Shown: in pieces, positions 36,221 to 44,655 of the stretch
Layout: every line of letters begins with the position of its first letter
Numbering within the stretch: position 1 is the stretch's first letter
Source of the DNA: Lentzea sp. NBRC 102530
GTDB taxonomy: Bacteria > Actinomycetota > Actinomycetes > Mycobacteriales > Pseudonocardiaceae
Length of the DNA stretch: 64,000 nt
Direction of reading: 5' to 3'
Assembly: GCF_030269365.1 (NCBI RefSeq)
Contig: NZ_BSTF01000017.1
Span: 124,001-188,000, forward strand
Made by a program: the position numbers and the translations under genes
Notes under the pieces: generated by a model
Databases searched by the model: none
Told to the model about the DNA's origin: nothing
The model's input: the letters and a program-made list of their open reading frames with translations, nothing else

Positions 36221-37495
36221 TCAGTACGGGCGTTTTGCTGCATTCATGGCCGAAACGAGCATGCGACGCACTTTCGGCCAATGCACGTCCGCCTGGCACG
36301 AGTACGGCGGCAGGAAGCCACCGCACTTCCCGGAGCTCGCGCCGATCTCCCAGACGAAGCTGGGCACACCGAGGTCGTCGTACACCCAGTCGTCGGTGGC
36401 GCCGGAGGCGTTGTAGAGCACCTCGCCGGGCTGGCCCGCCGTGAACCCGGACAGCGCGGCCATGTCGTTCGCCATCTTGCGCAGCGCGGCGTCGTTGCCG
36501 GTCTTCTGAGTGCTCCAGCCCCACGGGAAGAGCACGTAGTCGCCGTAGCTGTGCATGGAGATCACGGCGCCGGTGGTGTCCGCCGAGGCCGCCGCCGTGT
36601 CACCGGGCGCGCGGGTGTCGCGGTAGAGCTTGCGCCACAACGACTCCAGCGCCTGGACCTCCACCTCGCTGTCGGCACGCGGGCCGCGGTAGGTCTCGGC
36701 GCACTTGTTCGTGGACGACCCGACCTCGCCCCAGTGCGAGCCCGCGTTGCGGTTCAGGTCGACGCCGCGCGAGGACGTGCAGGTGCCGTTGGCGTTCTTG
36801 CGGTGCAGGACGGGCGAGTCGCCACCGGACTCGACGATCTCGACGCCGTCCGGGTTGGCGATCGGGACGACCCAGACCTCGACGTCGTCGAGCATCGCGG
36901 TGAGTTCGCTGCCGACCAGGTCGTCGATGAAGCGGTACGCCATGTCGCCGGTGGTGATCTCACGGGCGTGCAGCTGGCCCATCACGAACAACCGCGGCTT
37001 GGGCGCGGTCGGCGTCAACGCGCAGTCACCCGGGCCTTTGCGGGTGAGGCAGAGGGCTTTCAGGTCGTAGCCGCCGCTGCCCTTCGTCTTGCGCCACGAG
37101 TCGCCGTAGTCGACGACGGTCGCGAGTTCGGGATGTGCTTGAGCCACTTCGTTCAGATGGACGAACTGCGCGGTGATGGTCCGATATCCGCCGTAATAGG
37201 TCGTGTCGGCCGATGACCGCGGCGCCCATTGAGACGGGGGCATCACCGTCTCGACAGCCGCCCGGAACCCGTCTGCGGCGAGTTCGTCCGCCGTCCGCTC
37301 GTCACCGACGACGAACAGGTCGTCGCCGTCACGTTGCTCCACCACGTCGTAACCGAGGCGCAACAACCTTTGGGCAGAATCACCCATTGGAGCAGGCACG
37401 CGCAGCACGTATGTCGCTTGTGGACCGTCCGCCGGGGCCGGGCCGGGAGTGAGGAGCAGGGCTGAGCAGGCGAGCAGGGCGACGGCGATCCGCAT
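36221..37495 (-). CDS. Secreted M14-family zinc carboxypeptidase
   Basis: This 424-residue protein has a signal peptide (MRIAVALLACSALLLTPGPAPA). A propeptide-like region to about 110 follows, then an M14 carboxypeptidase domain with zinc ligands in GQLHAREITTGD (HxxE), the third His in VISMHSYGDYVLFPWGW, the substrate Arg/Asn in GVDLNRNAGSHWG and catalytic Glu in PSFVWEIGASSG. It should trim C-terminal residues of extracellular peptides. It resembles zinc carboxypeptidases of Streptomyces rather than peptidoglycan-specific members. An open frame upstream to 37951 is not coding. It lies 13 bases upstream of the serine hydrolase series on the same strand, suggesting an operon of exported hydrolases. 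Confidence 0.9.
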   Translation of the reverse strand: MRIAVALLACSALLLTPGPAPADGPQATYVLRVPAPMGDSAQRLLRLGYDVVEQRDGDDLFVVGDERTADELAADGFRAAVETVMPPSQWAPRSSADTTYYGGYRTITAQFVHLNEVAQAHPELATVVDYGDSWRKTKGSGGYDLKALCLTRKGPGDCALTPTAPKPRLFVMGQLHAREITTGDMAYRFIDDLVGSELTAMLDDVEVWVVPIANPDGVEIVESGGDSPVLHRKNANGTCTSSRGVDLNRNAGSHWGEVGSSTNKCAETYRGPRADSEVEVQALESLWRKLYRDTRAPGDTAAASADTTGAVISMHSYGDYVLFPWGWSTQKTGNDAALRKMANDMAALSGFTAGQPGEVLYNASGATDDWVYDDLGVPSFVWEIGASSGKCGGFLPPYSCQADVHWPKVRRMLVSAMNAAKRPY

Positions 37496-37729
37496 GATCA
37501 ACGAGGATGGCGCGTCCGGCCGGACATCGCCACTCCGTTCGACCGACCGGATGATTACCGTCCGGTGCTTGGGATCGGGAAACCGGCCACTTGGCGCGCT
37601 GTGACGAAAATCAATAGGATTTCTCCCAGCACCGCAGCGGTTATTGTGCTGGTGAGGCCGAAACCGACTCGACGGACAGCGAGGTCCCGCGCACGAAACC
37701 ACCTTGGGAAGAATTGAGGAGACCAGGCC

Positions 37730-37849
37730 ATGGATCATCTCTACAACGACGGTGTCACCGAGGCCGCTCACTTCCACTTCCCCTGGCGCGGATCCCTCGC
37801 GGACGACGACGAAGGCTTGGAGCCGACCATCGTCCGCAGCATGGACTGA
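37730..37849 (+). CDS. 39-residue peptide, possible precursor or leader peptide
   Basis: A short frame encodes MDHLYNDGVTEAAHFHF followed by PWRGSLADDDEGLEPTIVRSMD. It is supported by a good ribosome binding site GAGGAG (37716-37721), eight bases before the ATG, and by a 19-base gap to the next gene's start, which has its own site. The peptide is acidic, without Cys or a signal peptide. I do not recognise a family. Its placement before an alpha/beta hydrolase could fit a peptide substrate or a RiPP-like precursor, but no other RiPP enzyme is nearby. Confidence 0.55.
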   Translation: MDHLYNDGVTEAAHFHFPWRGSLADDDEGLEPTIVRSMD

Positions 37850-37868
37850 CAAAACTCGGGGGTTCCCC

Positions 37869-38633
37869 ATGACCGGCCTGTCCACCGTCGTCAAGGGCAG
37901 TGGCCCGGCTCTCCTGCTCGTGCACGGCGCGGGTGGCAGCGTCCAGGCCAACTACGGACCGATCCTCGGAACCCTGACCCAGCACTTCACCGTCGTCGCA
38001 CCGGACCTGCCGGGCTCCGGCGGGTCCCCGAAGGCGTCGGGAGCGCTCGACCTGGAGACGCTCGCCGACGAGGTCGTCGACGCCGCGGTCGAGGCCGGGC
38101 ACGAGTCGTTCTTCGTGTCCGGCTACTCGATGGGCTGCGCGGTCGCCGTCGCGGTGGCGCTCCGGCACCCCGAGCGGGTGCGCGGGCTCGTGCTGAGCAC
38201 GCCGTTCGCCAAGGTCGACGCGGCGACCAGGACCCGGATCGACCGGTGGAAGGCGCTGCTCGACGGCCCGCGGCCGGCCCTGGCGCGGTACATCCTCTCG
38301 CTGATGTGCAGCAAGCAGTACCTGGCCCGGCTCTCGCCCGCGCAGGCCGAGGGGTTCGCCGAACTGATCGGCGCGTCCGTGCCGACGGGGTCGTCCGCGC
38401 ACATCGACCTGATCCTGAAGATCGACCTGTCGGAGGTGCTGCCGCAGGTCACGCAGCCGACGCTGGTGATCGGCGCGGCCGGCGACCAGCTGCTGTCGCC
38501 CGAGCTGGGCAAGGAGGTCTCCGACCTGATCCCCGGCTCGAAGTACGCCGACCTGCCGTGCGGTCACGCCATCGCGCTGGAGTCCGCGATGCCGTGGGCC
38601 CGGTTGATCACCGACTACCTGACGTCCGTGTAG
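37869..38633 (+). CDS. Alpha/beta hydrolase
   Basis: This 254-residue cytoplasmic protein has an oxyanion motif VHGAGGS, APDLPGSGGSP, nucleophile elbow GYSMGC (Ser), acid in VIGAAGDQLLSPE and His in LPCGHAIALE. The elbow is GxSxG followed by Cys, with a small cap domain. Similar proteins are annotated as esterases, haloperoxidases or dienelactone-like hydrolases; the substrate is unknown. It is the second gene after the 39-residue peptide. Its last 19 bases overlap the end of recD2 on the opposite strand. Confidence 0.85.
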   Translation: MTGLSTVVKGSGPALLLVHGAGGSVQANYGPILGTLTQHFTVVAPDLPGSGGSPKASGALDLETLADEVVDAAVEAGHESFFVSGYSMGCAVAVAVALRHPERVRGLVLSTPFAKVDAATRTRIDRWKALLDGPRPALARYILSLMCSKQYLARLSPAQAEGFAELIGASVPTGSSAHIDLILKIDLSEVLPQVTQPTLVIGAAGDQLLSPELGKEVSDLIPGSKYADLPCGHAIALESAMPWARLITDYLTSV

Positions 38634-40798
38634 TTCTGCGCAGTGCGGAGGCGGTGGGCCAGCGCTGTGTGGCGACGGCCCGCCCCGACCGTGCGGACGG
38701 CCTGGCCGATGGCTCGTTTGCTGCCCACCAGCACCACGAGCTTCTTCGCGCGCGTGACGGCCGTGTAGAGCAGGTTGCGCTGCAGCATCATCCACGCGCT
38801 GGTCGTGATCGGGATGACCACGCACGGGTACTCGCTGCCCTGCGAGCGGTGGATGGTCATGGCGTAGGCGTGGCTGAGTTCGTCGAGCTCCGAGAACTCG
38901 TAGTCGACCTCTTCGTCCTCGTCGGTGCGGATGGTGAGCTTCTGCTCGACGGTGTCGAGCGCGATGACCACGCCGAGGGTGCCGTTGAAGACGCCGTTCG
39001 CACCCTTGTCGTAGTTGTTGCGGATCTGGGTGACCTTGTCCCCCAGCTTGAACACCCGGCCGCCGAAGCGCTTCTCCGGCAGGTTCTCCCTGGACGGCGT
39101 CAGCGCTTCCTGGAGCACGGTGTTGAGCGTGCCCGCTCCGGCCGGTCCGCGGTGCATCGGGGCCAGGACCTGGATGTCCTTGCGCGGGTCGAGGCCGAAC
39201 TTGCGCGGGATGCGGTTCGCCACGACGTCGACGGTCGTGCTCGCCGCCTCCTCGGCCTCGTCGGTGCTGAAGAGGAAGAAGTCGGGCATGCCCTGGACGA
39301 TCGGGTAGTCGCCGCTGTTGATGCGGTGGGCGTTCGTGACGACGCCGGACTCCTGGGCCTGCCGGAAGATGTGGGTGAGGCGGACGTTCGGGATCGGGCT
39401 GCCCTGGGCGAGCACGTCCCTGAGCACCTCACCCGCGCCCACCGACGGCAGCTGGTCGACGTCGCCGACGAGCAGCAGGTGGGCGCCGGGCGGGACGGCC
39501 TTGACGAGCTTGTTGGCCAGCAGCAGGTCCAGCATCGAGGCCTCGTCGACGACCACGAGGTCGGCGTCGAGCGGGTGGTCCCTGTCGTAGGCCGCGTCGC
39601 CGCCGGGCCTGAGTTCGAGCAGGCGGTGGACGGTGCGTGCCTCGTGGCCGGTCAGTTCGGTGAGGCGCTTCGCGGCCCGGCCGGTGGGCGCGGCGAGCAC
39701 GATCTTCGCCCGTTTCGCCAGGGCGAGCCGGACGATCGAGCGGACCGTGAAGCTCTTGCCGCAGCCGGGGCCGCCGGTCAGCACGGCCACCTTCTTGGTC
39801 AGGGCGAGCTGGACGGCTTCCTTCTGGTGCTGTTCGAGTTCGGTGCCGAGCCAGGCGAGTGCCTTGTCCCAGTCGACGCTCTGGAAGCTCGGCATCCGGT
39901 CGGCGTCGGTGTGCAGCAGCCGCTTGAGCTGCGCGGCCATCGAGATCTCCGCGCGGTGGAACGGGACGAGGTAGATCGCGATCTCGTCGTCCGGGAGCTC
40001 CTCCCTGACCACGCCCTCCTCGTCGACGAGTTCCGCGAGGCAGTCGATGACCAGGCCGGTGTCGACCTGGAGGATCTTGATGGCGTCCGCGATGAGGGCC
40101 TGTTCGGGCAGGTAGCAGTTGCCGTCGCCGGTGGCCTCGGACAGCGTGAACTGCAGGCCCGCCTTGACCCGTTGCGGACTGTCGTGCGGGATGCCGACGG
40201 CCTTCGCGATGACGTCCGCGGTCTTGAAGCCGATGCCCCAGACGTCCGCGGCCAGCCGGTAGGGCTCGTTCTTGACCACGTCGATCGACTTGTCCGCGTA
40301 CTGCTTGTAGACGCGGACGGCGAGGCTCGTGGAGACGCCCACGCCCTGGAGGAAGACCATGACCTCCTTGATGGCCTTCTGCTCCTCCCAGGCGTCGGCG
40401 ATGAGCTTGGTGCGCTTCGGGCCGAGCTTGGGGACCTCGATGAGCCGGTGCGGTTCGTTCTCGATGACGTCGAGCGCCTGCACGCCGAAGTGGGTGACGA
40501 TCTTGTCCGCGAGCACCGGGCCGATGCCCTTGATCAGGCCGGAGCCGAGGTAGCGGCGGATGCCCTGGATGGTGGCGGGCAGGATCGTCGTGTAGTCGTC
40601 GACGTGGAACTGCTTGCCGTACTGCGGATGCGAACCCCAGGTGCCGCGCATGCGGATCGACTCGCCGGGCTGCGCGCCGAGCAGCGCGCCCACGACCGTG
40701 ACCAGGTCTCCCCGGCCCGTGTCGACCTTGGCGACGGTGTAGCCGTTGTCCTCGTTGGCGTAGGTGATCCTCTCCAGGACCGCTTCGAGGACGTTCAT
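38615..40798 (-). CDS. recD2: RecD2-type ATP-dependent 5'-3' DNA helicase
   Basis: This 727-residue protein has an N-terminal OB-like domain (about 1-70), a helix-hairpin-helix region (about 80-200; GIGPVLADKIV, VPKLGPKRTKLIADAW, GIGFKTADVIA) and a superfamily 1B helicase. The helicase shows GGPGCGKSF (341-349) as Walker A, LVVVDEASMLD as Walker B and the C-terminal YAMTIHRSQGSEYPCVVIP plus RNLLYTAVTRAKKLVVLVG. The long N-terminus and absence of RecB/RecC genes identify it as RecD2, which acts in DNA repair and replication fork stability rather than in RecBCD. It is monocistronic, divergent from a two-component system. Confidence 0.92.
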   Translation of the reverse strand: MNVLEAVLERITYANEDNGYTVAKVDTGRGDLVTVVGALLGAQPGESIRMRGTWGSHPQYGKQFHVDDYTTILPATIQGIRRYLGSGLIKGIGPVLADKIVTHFGVQALDVIENEPHRLIEVPKLGPKRTKLIADAWEEQKAIKEVMVFLQGVGVSTSLAVRVYKQYADKSIDVVKNEPYRLAADVWGIGFKTADVIAKAVGIPHDSPQRVKAGLQFTLSEATGDGNCYLPEQALIADAIKILQVDTGLVIDCLAELVDEEGVVREELPDDEIAIYLVPFHRAEISMAAQLKRLLHTDADRMPSFQSVDWDKALAWLGTELEQHQKEAVQLALTKKVAVLTGGPGCGKSFTVRSIVRLALAKRAKIVLAAPTGRAAKRLTELTGHEARTVHRLLELRPGGDAAYDRDHPLDADLVVVDEASMLDLLLANKLVKAVPPGAHLLLVGDVDQLPSVGAGEVLRDVLAQGSPIPNVRLTHIFRQAQESGVVTNAHRINSGDYPIVQGMPDFFLFSTDEAEEAASTTVDVVANRIPRKFGLDPRKDIQVLAPMHRGPAGAGTLNTVLQEALTPSRENLPEKRFGGRVFKLGDKVTQIRNNYDKGANGVFNGTLGVVIALDTVEQKLTIRTDEDEEVDYEFSELDELSHAYAMTIHRSQGSEYPCVVIPITTSAWMMLQRNLLYTAVTRAKKLVVLVGSKRAIGQAVRTVGAGRRHTALAHRLRTAQNYTDVR

Positions 40799-40882
40799 GG
40801 TGCGAACCTACCCCGGTCTTCTGCACACGATCTTCACAACTTGTCCCGGCGTCCTCCACGACATGGACATAAAGTCGCCGGC

Positions 40883-41569
40883 ATGACAGGTCAGCGCCGG
40901 GTGCTCGTCGTCGAGGACGACATCACGATCGCCGAGTCCGTGGCCGCGCGGCTGCGGGCGGAGGGCTTCGAGGTGGCGGTCGCGCACGACGGTCCGACCG
41001 GGGTGGCCTCGGCTTTTTCGTTCCTGCCCGACCTGGTGGTGCTCGACGTGATGCTGCCGGGGTTCGACGGGCTGGAGGTGTGCCGGCGGATCCAGGCGTC
41101 GCGGTCGGTGCCGGTGCTGATGCTGACGGCCCGCGGGGACGAGACCGACCTGCTGGTCGGGCTCGCCGTCGGGGCGGACGACTACCTGACGAAGCCGTTC
41201 TCGATGCGGGAGCTCGCGGCGCGGGTGCACGTCTTGCTGCGCCGGGTGTCTCGTGCGGTGTCGTCGCGTTCGCTGGAGTTGGGTGATCTGCTGATCGACC
41301 TGGCTTCGCGGCGGGTGTCCCGGGCGGGCGTCGAGGCTCATCTGACGCCCACCGAGTACGACCTGCTTGTCTTTCTGGCCGAGCGTCCTTCTGCCGTGCA
41401 GGCTCGTGAGCGGTTGCTGGCGGAGGCTTGCGGATGGCACGAGGGGGCGTCGTCGCGGACGGTCGACTCGCACGTGAAGGCGTTGCGGCGCAAGCTCGGC
41501 GCGGACCTGATCCGGACCGTGCACGGGGTGGGGTACGCGCTGGAGGTGCCTCGGCAGGTGCCGTCGTGA
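40883..41569 (+). CDS. OmpR/PhoB-family response regulator
   Basis: This 228-residue protein has a receiver domain with VVEDD at the acid pocket, phospho-acceptor Asp in LVVLDVMLPGFDG, Thr in MLTARGD and Lys in YLTKPFSMREL. A winged-helix domain follows (LTPTEYDLLVFLAERP ... SRTVDSHVKALRRKLGADLIRTVHGVGYALEVP). The stop overlaps the GTG of the histidine kinase gene, so they form a cognate pair. The divergent 84-base region with recD2 holds the promoter. The target is unknown. Confidence 0.93.
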   Translation: MTGQRRVLVVEDDITIAESVAARLRAEGFEVAVAHDGPTGVASAFSFLPDLVVLDVMLPGFDGLEVCRRIQASRSVPVLMLTARGDETDLLVGLAVGADDYLTKPFSMRELAARVHVLLRRVSRAVSSRSLELGDLLIDLASRRVSRAGVEAHLTPTEYDLLVFLAERPSAVQARERLLAEACGWHEGASSRTVDSHVKALRRKLGADLIRTVHGVGYALEVPRQVPS

Positions 41570-42564
41570 GGCGGTTGCTCGAGCTGCTGGACATGCTGCC
41601 GCGTCCACTGGACTCGGTGCGGTCGATCAAGCTCAAGCTCGGCATCGTGATCGTGGTGTCCGGGTGTGTCTCGTTCGCCTACTTCCGGTACGTGACGGGG
41701 TGGTTGCCGGCGCAGACGACGCTGATGGCGTTGATCCTGGGCCTGCTGACCTCGCAGCTGCTGGCGCACGGCATGACCTCGCCGTTGCGGGAGATGACGT
41801 CCGCCGCTCGTTCGATGGCTTCCGGGGACTACTCGCGCACGGTGCGGTCGACCTCGTCGGACGAGGTCGGGCAGCTGGCGGAGGCGTTCACGGTCATGGC
41901 CGCCGACCTGGCCGCGGCCGACCAGCAACGGCGTGAGCTGATCGCGAACGTGTCGCACGAACTGCGGACGCCGATCTCGGCGTTGCAGGCGGTGCTGGAG
42001 AACGTGGTGGACGGGGTGGCCGTCGCTGACGCGGCGACCATGCGGACGGCGCTCGCCCAGACCGAACGGCTCGGGCGGCTGGTGACCGAGTTGCTCGACC
42101 TGTCGAAGATCGATGCCGGCGTGCTGTCCCTGAACCGGGAAACGCTGTCGGTGTCGTCCCTGGTCGCCGATGTCGTGGCGGAGGCGTCGGTTTCTGCTCC
42201 GTCGGCTTCGTTTTCGATCGACGTGTCCGGCTCGCTGACCGTTTTCGCTGATGGGGAGCGGTTGCACCAGGTTCTCGTGAACCTGGTGGACAACGCGGCC
42301 CGCCACGGACCCACCGGGGGGTTGGTGTCCGTGGCGGGGTACGCGTCCGCTGCCGGAGTGGTGCTGGAGGTGCGCGACGAAGGGCCAGGGATCGCCCCGG
42401 CCGACCGGTCGCGGATCTTCGAGAGGTTCACCCGCGGGGAGAGGGCGGGCGGTGGCGGGACCGGGCTCGGACTCGCCATCGCCCGGTGGGTGGTGGACCT
42501 GCACGGCGGCGTGATCGCCGTCGTGGACCCCGGATCGTGCATCCGGGTGACTTTGCCTCGTTGA
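41566..42564 (+). CDS. Membrane sensor histidine kinase
   Basis: This 332-residue protein has two transmembrane helices (about 20-37 and 45-65) with a very short external loop. A HAMP domain (LAHGMTSPLREMTSAARSMASGDYSRTV) and a HisKA dimerisation domain follow with phospho-acceptor His in NVSHELRTPISALQ. The ATPase carries NLVDNAARHGP, EVRDEGPGIAPADRSRIFERF and GTGLGLAIARWVVDLHGG. The near absence of an extracellular domain suggests it senses membrane state or an internal cue. GTG 41566 overlaps the upstream stop (GTGA). Confidence 0.92.
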   Translation: MRRLLELLDMLPRPLDSVRSIKLKLGIVIVVSGCVSFAYFRYVTGWLPAQTTLMALILGLLTSQLLAHGMTSPLREMTSAARSMASGDYSRTVRSTSSDEVGQLAEAFTVMAADLAAADQQRRELIANVSHELRTPISALQAVLENVVDGVAVADAATMRTALAQTERLGRLVTELLDLSKIDAGVLSLNRETLSVSSLVADVVAEASVSAPSASFSIDVSGSLTVFADGERLHQVLVNLVDNAARHGPTGGLVSVAGYASAAGVVLEVRDEGPGIAPADRSRIFERFTRGERAGGGGTGLGLAIARWVVDLHGGVIAVVDPGSCIRVTLPR

Positions 42565-42648
42565 GCTTGGCCTGGTGAGCGTGCCCGGTCTTGGGTGACC
42601 GCGGTGCGGCGATGACGCATGCCCTCGTTGGGGCTTTGGGAGAGAGAC

Positions 42649-44610
42649 ATGAGTGACTCGACGGGCTCGACGCCCTCTGAGAAGGGCTCGGGGCGGCCGA
42701 AGTACCGCAACTTCCGGAAGGTCGGGTACCGGCCGACGGCCGGGGGCGGGGAGCCGGCGGGATCTGGGGGCTCGCCGGACCCCGTGGAGGAGACCGGGGC
42801 GGGCTCGCGCAGGGGTACCCCTGAATCGGAGTCCCCCGCGACCCAACCTACTCAGGAGGTCCGACAAGATCCGTCGGACGCGAAGGGCACCGAGGCCGCG
42901 CCGCCCGCGAAGAGCGCCGAGACCACGCCACCTGCCGAAGACGCCAAGGCCACGCCGCCCGCCAAGAGCGCCGAGACCACGGCCGACGCGAAGGCTGCCA
43001 AGGTCACGCCGCCCGCCAAGGACGCCGGGGTCGCGGAACCCACGCCCGCGGCGGCTCCCACCCCTCCGCTGCACCCAGCCGAGGTCGTCACCGCCACCCT
43101 GCCCCCGGCCTCGCCCTGGCAGGCACCGCCCCGCTACCCCGCGGCAGCCGCCGTCCAGGCCCCCGGCCTGCCGTTCATGCCCTGGTGGCGCCCACCCACC
43201 ACGGGTGCGCCGACGAAGGCGCTGGTGGCAGGTCTGGTCGCGGGCCTCGCCGGAGCGTTCCTGGCCGTGCCCAACAACGGCGTCGGCTGGTTCCTCGCCG
43301 GGCTGGTCGGCATCGGCGGCGTGCTGTTCTACGCCGGCAGGCCGACCGTCGAGCGGGCGTTGTGGCTGGCTGCCGCGCTCGCGTTCCTCGCGATGGGCTT
43401 TCTGCGGGCGGCCGAGTGGGTGTTCCCGCTGAGCTTGATGGCCTCGATGGTGTGCGGGTCGATCGCGATGGCCGGGGGCAGGACGGTCAAGGGGCTCGTG
43501 TTCGGGGCGGTCGGTGTCGGGCTGGGGGCGCTGCGGTCGATTCCCTGGGTGGCCAAGGGGTTCCAGCGCCGCGGGCCGGTGGGGATCCGGCCGTTCATCT
43601 CCGTCGGGGTGGCGCTGGTGCTGCTCGTGGTGTTCGGGTCGTTGCTGGCGGGGGCCGACAAGGGGTTCAACGACTTCCTCGAAGGGCTGATCCCGGACCT
43701 CGACATCGGCGTGTACGTGCAGATGACGTTCTACGGGGTCGTTGCGGCGTTCGGGGCGTTGGGCGCCTGTTACCTGGTGGCGGCGCCGGCGGAGATCGGG
43801 GAGGACGAGGAGCAGAAGCCCGGGTCGTTGCGGCTCAAGGACTACGGGTTGCCGGTCGGGGTGCTGGTGGTGCTGTTCGCCGGGTTCGTGGGGACGCAGC
43901 TCGCCGTGTTGTTCGGGGGCGAGGCCTACGTCATGAAGACGGCCGGGGTGACGTTCGCCGAGTACGCGCGGTCCGGGTTCTGGCAGCTGCTGTGGGTCAC
44001 CGTTCTCACGCTTGGCGTAATCGCCGGTGTCGCGCGGTTCGCGGCGAAGCAAACGCGGCGGGAACAGTTGTGGCTCAAGGGTCTGCTCGGGGCGTTGGCG
44101 GTGCTCACGCTCGTGATCGTGGCGAGTGCGTTGAGCCGCATGTGGTTCTACCAGCAGGCGTACGGGTGGACGGTGCTGCGGTTGCTCGTGGCGTCGTGCG
44201 AGGTGTGGCTGGCCGTGGTGTACCTGATGGTGATCGCGGGCGGGATCTCGTTGCGCGCCAAGTGGTTGCCCAAGGCAGTGGTGGCGACCGGCGTGGCGTT
44301 CTTCCTCGCCGTGGTGGCGATGAACCCCGAACGGGTGGTTGCCGATTACAACGTGTCGCGGTTCGAGGCGACGCAGAAGATCGACACGTACTACCTGTCG
44401 CAACTGTCGGAGGACGCGGTGCCGGCACTGGTCCGCCTGCCGGCACAGGAACGCTCGTGTGCCTTGCAGTACATCAAGAACCGGAAGACGGCCGTCGTCG
44501 AGAAGGACTGGCGGGAGTGGAACCTCGCGCGGCACCAGGCGGAGAAGTCACTCGAAAGTGTTGCGGTGACTGAGGTCACCTGTGAGGACGCGTACTCCGG
44601 CGAGAGGTAA
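42649..44610 (+). CDS. DUF4173-family polytopic membrane protein with low-complexity N-terminus
   Basis: This 653-residue protein starts at ATG 42649 behind GGGAGAGAGAC. Residues 1-175 are disordered: Ser/Gly rich, then repeats of the type PPAKSAETTPPAEDAKAT (about 85-125), then Pro-rich. Residues 185-570 contain about 11 membrane helices, and a soluble C-terminal tail with two Cys (RSCALQYIKNRK, VTCEDAY) follows. The central region (GVRPF/GIRPFISVGVALVLLVVFGSLLAGADKGFNDFL) matches DUF4173 proteins, which have no proven function. It follows the two-component genes by 84 bases on the same strand and may be co-regulated. Confidence 0.8.
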   Translation: MSDSTGSTPSEKGSGRPKYRNFRKVGYRPTAGGGEPAGSGGSPDPVEETGAGSRRGTPESESPATQPTQEVRQDPSDAKGTEAAPPAKSAETTPPAEDAKATPPAKSAETTADAKAAKVTPPAKDAGVAEPTPAAAPTPPLHPAEVVTATLPPASPWQAPPRYPAAAAVQAPGLPFMPWWRPPTTGAPTKALVAGLVAGLAGAFLAVPNNGVGWFLAGLVGIGGVLFYAGRPTVERALWLAAALAFLAMGFLRAAEWVFPLSLMASMVCGSIAMAGGRTVKGLVFGAVGVGLGALRSIPWVAKGFQRRGPVGIRPFISVGVALVLLVVFGSLLAGADKGFNDFLEGLIPDLDIGVYVQMTFYGVVAAFGALGACYLVAAPAEIGEDEEQKPGSLRLKDYGLPVGVLVVLFAGFVGTQLAVLFGGEAYVMKTAGVTFAEYARSGFWQLLWVTVLTLGVIAGVARFAAKQTRREQLWLKGLLGALAVLTLVIVASALSRMWFYQQAYGWTVLRLLVASCEVWLAVVYLMVIAGGISLRAKWLPKAVVATGVAFFLAVVAMNPERVVADYNVSRFEATQKIDTYYLSQLSEDAVPALVRLPAQERSCALQYIKNRKTAVVEKDWREWNLARHQAEKSLESVAVTEVTCEDAYSGER

Positions 44611-44655
44611 TGGTTACGGGACTGTAAAGTTGGTCGGCTACCAGTTGCCGAGAGG

